Shown here piece after piece: positions 1 through 6,789 of a DNA stretch of 17,949 nt. A program made the translations under genes and the position numbers. Within the stretch, counting starts at the first letter, position 1. The number at the start of each line of letters is the position of its first letter. The stretch is from UBA6176 sp041688515. Lineage in GTDB: Bacteria; Verrucomicrobiota; Verrucomicrobiia; Limisphaerales; UBA9464. The stretch covers positions 1-17,949 of the forward strand of contig JBDNHZ010000202.1 in the NCBI GenBank assembly GCA_041688515.1, given 5' to 3'. Below the pieces are notes generated by a model. That model was not told the origin of the DNA, searched no databases, and saw only the letters and a list, made by a program, of their open reading frames with translations.

Positions 1-957
1 CTTTCCGATCAGGGCGAGTTCCTTGTCGAGGAGCGCTCGGATCTTGCCTGGCACTCCCTGTGGATATCGCTTCCGCGCCCCGGCCGCCGTCCAGTCGTGC
101 AGGAGGGATTCCATGGTTTCGCCGGGACCGGTGGGATGGGTGGGGAACCGGTAGCCAAGATCGGCGAAAGTGAACGGGAGACGGTCGGCGAGTCGAACGG
201 TGTTGGCGATGGCCTGGGGCAGGTCGGAGAAGAGTTCCTGCATGTGGGCCGGCGGGACGAGGTGTCGTCCGTCGTTGACGGAGAGCAGGGCTCCCGCCTG
301 GTCCAGATGGGTGTGGTGCCGGAGACAGGTGAAGACATCCAGGGCCGCGCGGGCCTCGGGTCCGGCGTGCAGCACCCCATTGGTCGCGAGCAGGGGGAGA
401 CGTTCGGCGGCTGCCAGATCGACCAGGGCTCGATTCACCCGTTCTTCCCCACGCCGCCGATGGCGCTGGATCTCGACAAAAATATTTTCAGCTCCGAACG
501 CCTGACGCAGGCGTTGGACGGTTTCGACCGGTGAGAGGGATCCGCCGGTGAGGGCGCGACGCAGCGGGCCTTCCTCGTCCCCGGTGAGCGCCACCAGACC
601 CTCGGCATGGGCGGGGAGTTCAGACCAGAGGATGCGTCCCTCGCCCTTGGGTGCGCGGAGATGGGCCGTGGTGAGGAGTCGGCTCAGGTTCTCGTATCCG
701 GTGCGCGTTGCGACGAGGACCGGGAGCGCGGAATCATCTTCGAGCAGCAGTTCGGCACCGAGGATGGGCCGGATGCCAGCCTCGCGGGCGACGCTGGCGA
801 GGCGGGGCGCGCCGTAGAGCCCCATGCGATCGCAGAGGCCCAGCGCTGGGAGTCCGAGGCGTGCGGCGGTATCGGCCAGGGTCTCGGGAAGGGACGCAGC
901 CCGCAGGAAGCTGAAGGCACTGCGGGCGTGCAGTTCGATGTACGGGGCGGTTTTCAG
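1..957 (-). CDS. dnaE2: Error-prone DNA polymerase III alpha subunit, DnaE2-like (5' part, runs off the left edge)
   Basis: The minus strand is open from 957 to the window edge, about 319 codons. It translates as the N-terminal PHP domain of a C-family DNA polymerase. Visible signatures are YIELHARSAFSFLRAAS near residues 6-22, then GLCDRMGLYG, the GIRPILGAEL strand, and a segment ending KIRALLDKELALIGK that leads into the polymerase domain outside the window. The ELH...FSFLRAAS opening resembles DnaE2, the damage-inducible translesion polymerase usually paired with ImuA/ImuB, more than replicative DnaE1. No imuA or imuB gene is visible here. No ATG, GTG or TTG occurs in frame between the upstream stop (near 1061) and the conserved domain. 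The best start is a CTG at 957-955, which overlaps the TGA of the upstream acyltransferase as CTGA, the geometry expected for translational coupling. The family assignment is firm; the DnaE2 subtype and the start are inferred. Confidence 0.88.
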   Translation of the reverse strand, partial: MKTAPYIELHARSAFSFLRAASLPETLADTAARLGLPALGLCDRMGLYGAPRLASVAREAGIRPILGAELLLEDDSALPVLVATRTGYENLSRLLTTAHLRAPKGEGRILWSELPAHAEGLVALTGDEEGPLRRALTGGSLSPVETVQRLRQAFGAENIFVEIQRHRRRGEERVNRALVDLAAAERLPLLATNGVLHAGPEARAALDVFTCLRHHTHLDQAGALLSVNDGRHLVPPAHMQELFSDLPQAIANTVRLADRLPFTFADLGYRFPTHPTGPGETMESLLHDWTAAGARKRYPQGVPGKIRALLDKELALIGK

Positions 958-2048
958 GAGCGTCGAGACGGGCCGGCAGATGGAGTCAGCGATCGACCTC
1001 TGGGGGGGTGCTGGGAAGAGTGGATGAGGCGTGATCTGAGCCGGAGGGCGGGTCGTTCAATGCAACGGTAGCTGATGCCAGCGGCGAAAAGACTGAGGAA
1101 AACCCGAAGGGCGGCGTCTCCCGCGAAATTGGGAATCCAGGAGAGCATGAAGGGCATGTGCCAGAGGTAGAGGCTGTAGCTGAGCTTTCCCAGACCGGTG
1201 ACGGCCGGGAATCCCAGCACCGCCTGTGCGGAAGGGCATCGTCCCTCGATCAGCACCTTGATCACCAGAGCGGCGCATAAGAGTTGGGCGGTGCCACTTA
1301 CCACGACTCCGATCGTTCCGAACGGAAGCTTCCGGATGGAAAGATGGAGGAAACCAACGATGCCGAGGAGCAACCACGCGCCCGGATATCGCGTTCGATC
1401 GAGCAAACCGCGAAACCACGGCAGGGCCTGCAGTTGGGCGAGGAGCGCTCCCATCACCAGACAGTCATAGATCAGATCCAGTCGCCCGATCATCATGGGT
1501 CTTCCTCCCGACATCTTGGTCACCAAGTGCCGCCAGACCGGAGCCAACAGCAGGAGGATCAGGCTCATGCCCAGACGGGACCGCTTCGGCCCGAACGCGA
1601 GGAGGGCAGGCCAGAGGAGGTAGAACTGTTCTTCGACCGAAAGGCTCCAGAAATGTCCGGTCAGACCGGAAGGTCCAGCGGGAAGGAGGTTTCTGTCAAA
1701 CAGCAGGGCCCCCAGCCATTCACTGGGTTCGATCGCTCCTCCCATCCACCAGAAAACGCTCGATGTCAGGGCGAGGTAGACGATCGCGGCTGGCAGGATT
1801 CGGAAACCACGGCGGCAATAGTACGAGCCCAACTGGATGCGGTTGTTGGATGACTCTTCGCGCAGGAGGAGCGTGGTGATGAGGAACCCGCTGATCACAA
1901 AGAATAGAGTCACGCCATGAGCCCCCGCAGCCGCCAACTGGGCCAGGAACTCGGTCGGGAAGAGCGACGGGTCGAGGTGCAGGTGGCTGACAATGACCCA
2001 CACGATCGCGAACGCCCTCAAGCCATCCAGGCCGGGAATCCAGTCCAC
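954..2048 (-). CDS. OafA/YrhL-type membrane acyltransferase (acyltransferase family 3)
   Basis: This is a polytopic inner-membrane O-acyltransferase of the Acyl_transf_3 family, which transfers acyl groups to cell-surface polysaccharides or other sugars; the substrate cannot be told from the sequence. From the GTG at 2048 the protein has 364 residues. It opens with IPGLDGLRAFAIVWVIVSH, where His22 is the family's conserved histidine. It continues with LFFVISGFLITTLLLREE (49-65), RRGFRILPA (79-87) and HFWSLSVEEQFYLLWPALL (132-150), followed by about eight further hydrophobic helices. The frame stays open upstream to 2348, but that stretch looks non-coding and overlaps the divergent gene. The start could be GTG 2048 or TTG 2123; neither has a good ribosome binding site. 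The last 20 or so residues form a low-complexity basic tail, and its TGA overlaps the start of the polymerase gene. Confidence 0.86.
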   Translation of the reverse strand: MDWIPGLDGLRAFAIVWVIVSHLHLDPSLFPTEFLAQLAAAGAHGVTLFFVISGFLITTLLLREESSNNRIQLGSYYCRRGFRILPAAIVYLALTSSVFWWMGGAIEPSEWLGALLFDRNLLPAGPSGLTGHFWSLSVEEQFYLLWPALLAFGPKRSRLGMSLILLLLAPVWRHLVTKMSGGRPMMIGRLDLIYDCLVMGALLAQLQALPWFRGLLDRTRYPGAWLLLGIVGFLHLSIRKLPFGTIGVVVSGTAQLLCAALVIKVLIEGRCPSAQAVLGFPAVTGLGKLSYSLYLWHMPFMLSWIPNFAGDAALRVFLSLFAAGISYRCIERPALRLRSRLIHSSQHPPRGRSLTPSAGPSRRS

Positions 2049-2188
2049 GCCGGGAACGCTGGAAACGTTCGTCGAAGCAGAGGGATCAGTTGTCCGAATT
2101 GTTGGCTGGCATCGATTTCCCAAGACGCAAAGGATCCGGCTCTGGATTCCAGCTTGGCAACCGTGATCTTGCCCGCCTGGGTTTTCAT
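2018..2188 (-). CDS. Possible small upstream ORF overlapping the acyltransferase start (doubtful)
   Basis: A 56-codon frame begins at ATG 2188 (MKTQAGKITVAKLESRAGSF...) and ends at TGA 2018, inside the first codons of the acyltransferase in another frame. Its first 20 or so codons have fairly GC-rich third positions and a natural-looking composition. The end (TFPAFPAWTGFPAWMA) looks like out-of-frame translation of the acyltransferase N-terminus. I recognise no family. It could be a small leader ORF coupled to the acyltransferase, a remnant, or chance. No Shine-Dalgarno sequence precedes it. Confidence 0.15.
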   Translation of the reverse strand: MKTQAGKITVAKLESRAGSFASWEIDASQQFGQLIPLLRRTFPAFPAWTGFPAWMA

Positions 2189-2274
2189 CCGAAAGCCGAC
2201 CTTGGTTCGTTGAGCGGGTAATCTGACTTTGGTCTTGTCGGGCCAGGGTGGGCACGGATGAGTTGGAACCATTC

Positions 2275-3672
2275 ATGAAGGGGATGCCACGAAGCGGACG
2301 GGTGAGGACGCGATTTCCCGCGCTGCTGGCAGCAGCGATTGGGTGCATGGCGGTGATCGCCGTGCACGGAGCCGAGCCGCTGGAAAAATCGCGCTACTCG
2401 TCCATGCAAAGGATGACCCGGGTGCGGTTGGCCGCCGCGGAGGCCTCTGTACAGGCCCTGGCATCGAAGCGCCGGGTGTTGCCCCCGCTGCCGGGACAGA
2501 CCGATTTCCGGTGCAGCTTTCACGCCCATGCCGAGGACGCCTCGCACACGGCGGGCACACGGCCGGAGATGCTGGCGGATGCGAAGCGGGCCGGCATGCA
2601 GGCGATCTTCCTCAGTGACCATTTCCGACCGCCGCGGGACTTCATGGATTCGTGGCGTTTCCTCACCAACGGGGTGCTGTTCGTGACCGGGTCCGAGTGG
2701 CGGGGATTCCTGGTGCATCCGATGGCGTCGGTCCTGGCCCACCAGGATCTGGCCACCCCGGAATTCGTGGCCAAGGTGACGGTCGGCGACGGCATGATCT
2801 TTCTGTCCCACATCGAAGAGCGCCCGGATCACCCGATGGAGGGCCTGACCGGACTGGAGATTTACAATCGGCACTACGACGCCAAACGCGACCTGCGGGG
2901 GATGCTGACGCTGGTATCCCGACTGACCGATCCGAAGGAATTGAAGGAATTGCAGACGCTGGTGGAGTTGTATCCCGATGGAGTTCTGGCGTCGCAGGTC
3001 GAGTATCCGGATGTGTACCTCGACAAGTGGGATTCGGAGACGGGCAGGCGCCGGTTGACCGGAGTGGCGGCGAATGACTGCCATCACAATCAGGTGTTCG
3101 TGCTGCACCGCGTGAATGACGGGATGGCACGGCTGGGAACGATTGTGGATCCGGTGTCGGGCATGCGGGAAGTGCCGGTGGGATTGCGTCCGGGCGTGGC
3201 CCAGATCCTGGCCGGGCACGCCGACGGCGAGACCCTCCGACTGGTGGATCTGGATCCCTACTACCGGGCGTTCCGCTGCGTGAGTACGCACGTCGTGTCT
3301 CCGAAGCTGGAGGAAACATCCCTGCGCACCGCGGTGAAGGCAGGCCGCGTTTTCGTGGCACACGAGTGGATGGGCGATGCCTCTGGATTTCGAATGGCAT
3401 GGGTGGACGCGGAGGCGCCGGCGGTGGCGGATAGGACCCGCGCTTGGATGGGCGACGAAGTACCGTTCGCTGCCGGAGGAAGGATCGACGTCGAGAGCCC
3501 GTTGCCCGGGCGTCTCCGGCTGATCCGGAATGGAAAGGAAGTCGCCCGGAGCGAGGGCAACCGGTTGCAAGCCACGGTCACGGATTCGGGCGTGTACCGG
3601 GCGGAGGTCTGGCTGGAGCTCGATGGGGAATGGCGGCCGTGGATCTACTCGAATCCGATCTACCTGCGGTGA
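2275..3672 (+). CDS. Secreted PHP-domain metallohydrolase (CehA/McbA-like)
   Basis: The 465-residue protein starts with a signal peptide: a basic start, a hydrophobic core FPALLAAAIGCMAVIAV at 14-30, and a likely cut after HGA. It then has a PHP phosphoesterase-like domain. The metal-ligand motifs are visible in the usual order: FHAHAED (82-88), LSDHFRPP (113-120), GSEW (139-142), SHIEE (178-182) and ANDCHHN (266-272). The C-terminal 100 residues or so (SPLPGRLRLIRNGKEVARSEG onwards) look like a small beta-sandwich accessory domain. Family members use a multinuclear metal centre to cleave phosphoesters or related bonds; the substrate here is unknown. An in-frame GTG at 2248 is an alternative start, but the ATG at 2275 gives a better signal peptide. 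It is transcribed divergently from the acyltransferase. Confidence 0.85.
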   Translation: MKGMPRSGRVRTRFPALLAAAIGCMAVIAVHGAEPLEKSRYSSMQRMTRVRLAAAEASVQALASKRRVLPPLPGQTDFRCSFHAHAEDASHTAGTRPEMLADAKRAGMQAIFLSDHFRPPRDFMDSWRFLTNGVLFVTGSEWRGFLVHPMASVLAHQDLATPEFVAKVTVGDGMIFLSHIEERPDHPMEGLTGLEIYNRHYDAKRDLRGMLTLVSRLTDPKELKELQTLVELYPDGVLASQVEYPDVYLDKWDSETGRRRLTGVAANDCHHNQVFVLHRVNDGMARLGTIVDPVSGMREVPVGLRPGVAQILAGHADGETLRLVDLDPYYRAFRCVSTHVVSPKLEETSLRTAVKAGRVFVAHEWMGDASGFRMAWVDAEAPAVADRTRAWMGDEVPFAAGGRIDVESPLPGRLRLIRNGKEVARSEGNRLQATVTDSGVYRAEVWLELDGEWRPWIYSNPIYLR

Positions 3673-3766
3673 GGGAGCGGGTTGGCAAGGCCGGCATCGC
3701 TTTCAGGAAGGCGCTTGGGCAGGATCGTCTGGTTCCCCGCGCCCGGTTGCATGCAGGCAAGGCGCT

Positions 3767-3795
3767 TGTAACGTCGCCGTGGGCTCTGCGTCTAA
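3767..3795 (+). promoter_or_regulatory. Candidate ECF-type promoter (TGTAAC-N16-CGTCTAA)
   Basis: A -35-like TGTAAC at 3767-3772 is followed, after exactly 16 bases, by a -10-like CGTCTAA at 3789-3795. GTAAC/GGAAC and CGTC with 16-17 base spacing is the common architecture of ECF sigma promoters. It lies directly at the 5' end of the ECF sigma gene, as expected for autoregulation. The conflict is that the only canonical in-frame start of that gene (GTG 3779) falls between the two boxes. Confidence 0.45.
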
Positions 3796-4378
3796 ACCTT
3801 CAGAAGAGCGGGAGGAGATCTCCCCGGAACTGCTCGACCGTGTCAGGGCGCGGGACGAGGCGGCTTCCCGCGAGTTGGTGGAACGGCTGCATCCATTGGT
3901 TGCCCGGGTTGTCCGGGGGCATCTGGGGCACCGGGACGAACCAGAAGATCTGATGCAGGAAGTCTATCTCAAGGTGTTCACACGACTGGACCAGTACCGG
4001 GGGGAGATGCCCTTGGCGCATTGGGTCAGTCGCATTGCCCTGAACACCTGTCTCGATCGACTGCGCCGGCAAAAGGCCCGTCCGGAACTCCGCTGGTCGG
4101 ACCTGAGTGAAGCCGAACAGGAATTGCTTCGCCAGACGCCGTCGGAAGAGGCGGCGACCTCCGTGGAGTTGAATTCGTCCCGGGAATTGATCGAGCGACT
4201 GCTGGCGGGATTGTCCGAGAGGGACGCCTGGCTGATCCGGGAGTTGGAACTGGTCGGGCGGACGATTGCCGAGGTCTGCCGTCAGACCGGTTGGAATGCC
4301 GGGGTCACGCGGATCCGCGCTTTCCGTGCGCGTCGCCGTCTGAAGGCGTTGTTTGAAGAACTGGAGGAGTCTCGATGA
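3779..4378 (+). CDS. ECF-family RNA polymerase sigma factor
   Basis: The 199-residue protein has the two-domain layout of ECF sigma-70 factors. Region 2 spans about 16-97, with DEPEDLMQEVYLKVF at 53-67 (core binding and -10 helix) and WVSRIALNTCLDRLRRQ at 82-98. Region 4 spans about 137-198, with the helix-turn-helix around RTIAEVCRQTGWNAGVTRIR. It would direct RNA polymerase to a small regulon. The start is uncertain. GTG 3779 is the last canonical start before region 2, but it sits inside a candidate ECF promoter. Downstream, GGGAGGAG at 3811-3818 looks like a Shine-Dalgarno sequence yet is followed only by non-canonical ATC or CTG codons. The stop overlaps the next gene as ATGA, so it is the first gene of a three-gene unit and is probably controlled by the membrane proteins encoded behind it. 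Confidence 0.9.
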   Translation: MGSASKPSEEREEISPELLDRVRARDEAASRELVERLHPLVARVVRGHLGHRDEPEDLMQEVYLKVFTRLDQYRGEMPLAHWVSRIALNTCLDRLRRQKARPELRWSDLSEAEQELLRQTPSEEAATSVELNSSRELIERLLAGLSERDAWLIRELELVGRTIAEVCRQTGWNAGVTRIRAFRARRRLKALFEELEESR

Positions 4379-4695
4379 AGTCCCGCTTTGAGCGATTGGC
4401 GTCGATTCTGGCCCTCGCGCGGCGGGCCTCCGTCGCGGTGCCCCAAGGCAGGGAGACCCCAACGGCGGAGCCTTTGCCGCCGGGTTTTTCCACCCGGGTG
4501 GCCGCCGTCTGGGCAGGGTCGCGCGAGCGGAGCGAATGGGAACTCTGGGACCAGGTCAGCCGCTGGGGAGTGGTGGTGGGTCTGGTGGTTTGTGCGGTGG
4601 CGTTTTTCCTTCGTTCTGAGAACGCGCTTCCCGCGCCGTCTTCAACGCCCTTCGACCAGTTCGTCCTCGAAGCCCCAACGGAGGAAAGGTCGTGA
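4375..4695 (+). CDS. Small single-pass membrane protein, probable anti-sigma factor
   Basis: This 106-residue protein has a basic, probably cytoplasmic N-terminal half (1-62, with a short LPPGFSTRVAAVWA stretch at 34-47), one transmembrane helix (about 64-79, WGVVVGLVVCAVAFFL) and a short acidic tail outside. No zinc-binding HxxxCxxC anti-sigma motif is present and I cannot assign a Pfam family. Size, topology and position (start ATG overlapping the sigma stop as ATGA; stop overlapping the next start as GTGA) suggest it holds the ECF sigma factor at the membrane, like CnrY-type anti-sigma factors. The anti-sigma role is inferred from context only. Confidence 0.72.
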   Translation: MKSRFERLASILALARRASVAVPQGRETPTAEPLPPGFSTRVAAVWAGSRERSEWELWDQVSRWGVVVGLVVCAVAFFLRSENALPAPSSTPFDQFVLEAPTEERS

Positions 4696-5099
4696 ACCTC
4701 CCGGAATGGCGCGTCGTCCGGGTCATGCTCGCAGTGGGCCTGATCTTCGTCCTCGGGATCTTCACCGGGCGTTGGACCGCACCCCGGCCGAACGGGACGC
4801 GATTCCGTCCGCTCCCTCCTCCGCTGCAGGCGCAAGGATCACCCGACGTGGCGATCAATCACATGCTCGCCTACATCGATCTGTCCTCGGCTCAGATTGC
4901 TGCGATCCGGCCCTTGCTGGGAAAATGGGCGGCGGAAACCCGGAACGCCGCGCCGTTTTCCGAGGAAAGGAAGGAAGCTTTCCTCAAGTACGCTCCGATG
5001 ATCCGGCGGGAACTGAAGCCGGACCAGTTGGATGCCTACGACGCCATGACGGAGGCCACCAAGGCGCGCGCGACTCGGCGGCAACGGATGCGTCCCTGA
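4692..5099 (+). CDS. Membrane-anchored CpxP/Spy-like periplasmic protein (probable envelope or metal sensor)
   Basis: The protein has 135 residues: a short N-terminal segment, one hydrophobic helix (about 9-25, VRVMLAVGLIFVLGIFT), a proline-rich linker and a helical periplasmic domain. That domain holds two LTxxQ-like motifs, DLSSAQIAAI and ELKPDQLDAY, separated by a KWAAE...EERKEAFLKY helix. Paired LTxxQ motifs mark the CpxP/Spy/CnrX group of periplasmic chaperones and heavy-metal sensors. The GTG start overlaps the previous stop (GTGA). With the sigma factor and the small membrane protein it forms a unit laid out like the CnrYXH nickel/cobalt sensing system, where the CnrX-like part signals through the anti-sigma factor. 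The basic C-terminus (RATRRQRMRP) is unusual. The specific signal is unknown. Confidence 0.75.
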   Translation: MNLPEWRVVRVMLAVGLIFVLGIFTGRWTAPRPNGTRFRPLPPPLQAQGSPDVAINHMLAYIDLSSAQIAAIRPLLGKWAAETRNAAPFSEERKEAFLKYAPMIRRELKPDQLDAYDAMTEATKARATRRQRMRP

Positions 5100-5165
5100 A
5101 ATCCGGGTTCAAACACGGCAATCGGCGGGTGGTGTTCGCGGCCGTTTCAAGGGTAGGCTGCGCCC

Positions 5166-6008
5166 ATGTGCTTGAACCGGGTGGCAGGGGTCCGCTGTTG
5201 GATCGCCCTCGCGGCGGTCCTGGCTTGGCTGTGGCCGCGGGTCGGTGCCGGTCCGGTGTCCAGCGATCCATCGGTGGCGTCCAATGCCACGCCGGCCCGG
5301 GTCCTTCAGGAACCTCCCCTCGAATGGATCATGGCCGGACGGCACGTCTATGAGCGGCAGTGCCTGGTATGCCACGGCAAATGGGGCGATGGCCGGGGGG
5401 AATTGTCGGTGGGCATGGTGCCGAAGCCGCGACGATTGACTTCCGGGGTCTTCAAGTATCGTTCGACCCCGAGCGGGTTCCTTCCAACGGACGCCGATCT
5501 CGAACGTTCCATCCGCACCGGGGTCGCCGGGACGTCGATGCCGAGCTTTGCCGCCCTCCCGGATCGGGATGTCCGATCGGTGGTCACCTATCTCAAGACC
5601 CTTTCGTCGCGCTGGCGGAAGGCGACCCACTACGCCGCGTCGGTCCGGCTTCCGTCCCCGCCGGAATGGATGGAGGACCCGGGGCGACGCGAGTTTCATG
5701 CGAGGAACGGCGCGACGTTGTTCGCCAGCCTCTGCGCGCCCTGCCATGGAATCGACGGTGCGGGCAAGGGACCCGCAGCGGCCTCTCTCGAGGACCAGTG
5801 GGGCGAACCTTCTCCTCCGGCCGATCTGCGCCAACCGCTGTCGCGCAGTGGACCGGACTGGATCGATCTTTACCGAACCCTGACCACCGGGTTGGACGGG
5901 ACTCCCATGGCCAGTTTTGCGGAGACCACGACCGAGGGCGATCGATGGGATCTGGTCGCCTTCATCCGGGCGCGGAAGGAGGAACTTCAAAAAGGGACGA
6001 AACCCTAG
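5166..6008 (+). CDS. Secreted di-heme cytochrome c
   Basis: The 280-residue protein has an N-terminal signal peptide (hydrophobic WIALAAVLAWLW at 12-23, likely cut after VGAG) and two cytochrome c domains. Each carries a CXXCH heme-attachment site: CLVCH at 66-70 (followed by GKWGDGRG) and CAPCH at 190-194 (followed by GIDGAGKGP). Likely axial methionines are in GTSMPSF (M125) and GTPMASF (M248). It would carry electrons in the periplasm; its partner is not identifiable because no oxidase or dehydrogenase gene lies nearby. It follows the sigma cassette after 66 bases on the same strand and may belong to its regulon, but that is only positional. Its TAG stop shares the palindrome CTAG with the stop of the convergent rluE gene. 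Confidence 0.92.
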   Translation: MCLNRVAGVRCWIALAAVLAWLWPRVGAGPVSSDPSVASNATPARVLQEPPLEWIMAGRHVYERQCLVCHGKWGDGRGELSVGMVPKPRRLTSGVFKYRSTPSGFLPTDADLERSIRTGVAGTSMPSFAALPDRDVRSVVTYLKTLSSRWRKATHYAASVRLPSPPEWMEDPGRREFHARNGATLFASLCAPCHGIDGAGKGPAAASLEDQWGEPSPPADLRQPLSRSGPDWIDLYRTLTTGLDGTPMASFAETTTEGDRWDLVAFIRARKEELQKGTKP

Positions 6009-6640
6009 CCCAGGACGAGGCGGCGCTCGGTTGGCGTCAGTTCACGCCATTTTCCGGGTTCGAGCCCGGCCAAGGCGAACTGCCCGATCCGAACCCGGAT
6101 CAGTCGGAGGGTGGCGTGGCTGATGGCGGCCGTCATGCGGCGGACCTGACGATTGCGTCCTTCGACCAGTTCCAGTTCGATCCAACAGTCAGGGACGCTC
6201 TTGCGGTACCGGATGGGCGGATCGCGGGGCAGGACCAACGGCTGAGGCGCGAGCAAGGTCACACGGCACGGACGGGTCTGGTAGTCCTGGATGGCGACGC
6301 CGGCGGTAAGCCGACGGAGGGATTCGTCGGATGGAATCCGTTCGACCTGGGCCCAGTACGTGCGCGGATGTCCGCGCTCGGGATCCAGCAACCGGGTATT
6401 GAGACCGGGTTCGTCGCTGAGCAGGAGAAGTCCCTCCGAGTCGGCATCCAGCCGGCCGAGCGCATAGACCCGGGGCGGCAGAGCAAATTCCGAGAGGGGC
6501 CGGTTCGGGGAGCCATCCGGGGTGAATTGGCTGAGCACGCCGTACGGTTTGTGGAAAGCGACCAACACCGGACGAGGAGAAGGGCGGGGGGCCTCGACGG
6601 AAAGGGTGAAATGGGCAGGCTGATCGTTCATTGATCGCAT
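6005..6640 (-). CDS. rluE: 23S rRNA pseudouridine synthase, RluE-type (RsuA family)
   Basis: The 211-residue protein is a stand-alone RsuA/RluB/E/F-type pseudouridine synthase without an S4 domain. Diagnostic stretches are HKPYGVLSQFT (30-40), the catalytic loop YALGRLDADSEGLLLLSDE (59-77, nucleophile Asp65), RDPPIRYRKSVPDCWIEL (139-156) and EGRNRQVRRMTAA (160-172). The PPIR.RKS.P segment and the length match RluE, which in E. coli modifies U2457 of 23S rRNA. The start is ATG 6640 or ATG 6631 (MNDQ); neither has an obvious ribosome binding site. It is convergent with the cytochrome gene and divergent from the adenine deaminase, so it is probably a single-gene transcript. Confidence 0.9.
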   Translation of the reverse strand: MRSMNDQPAHFTLSVEAPRPSPRPVLVAFHKPYGVLSQFTPDGSPNRPLSEFALPPRVYALGRLDADSEGLLLLSDEPGLNTRLLDPERGHPRTYWAQVERIPSDESLRRLTAGVAIQDYQTRPCRVTLLAPQPLVLPRDPPIRYRKSVPDCWIELELVEGRNRQVRRMTAAISHATLRLIRVRIGQFALAGLEPGKWRELTPTERRLVLG

Positions 6641-6775
6641 GAATGAATTGACGCCTGTTGGCGGGCTGCATCGTCAGTCGTCATTTGCCCGGCCCGCTTC
6701 TCCGGGACACCCTCGGCTTAAAGCGTCCGGCATCGGTCAGGGCAATCGACTTTCCGTTGGCCGACGGGCGCACTC

Positions 6776-6783
6776 GGGAAAGG
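6776..6783 (+). promoter_or_regulatory. Ribosome binding site deciding the adenine deaminase start
   Basis: GGGAAAGG lies six bases upstream of ATG 6790. The same purines directly abut the other ATG at 6784, so 6790 is the better start. Few genes in this window have so clear a Shine-Dalgarno sequence. Confidence 0.5.
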
Positions 6784-6789
6784 ATGCAC

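Noticed and set aside
2185..3570. A 461-codon minus-strand open frame opposite the PHP hydrolase
   Set aside because: It has shadow composition and no motifs; the plus-strand protein has a signal peptide and metal ligands.
4388..5353. A 321-codon plus-strand frame over the two small membrane protein genes
   Set aside because: It has Arg/Pro/Gly-rich shadow composition. The overlapping 106- and 135-residue frames have start/stop overlaps, hydrophobic helices and LTxxQ-like motifs.
5360..6634. A 424-codon plus-strand frame across the cytochrome and rluE genes
   Set aside because: It overlaps two confidently identified genes in other frames and looks like GC-driven open sequence.
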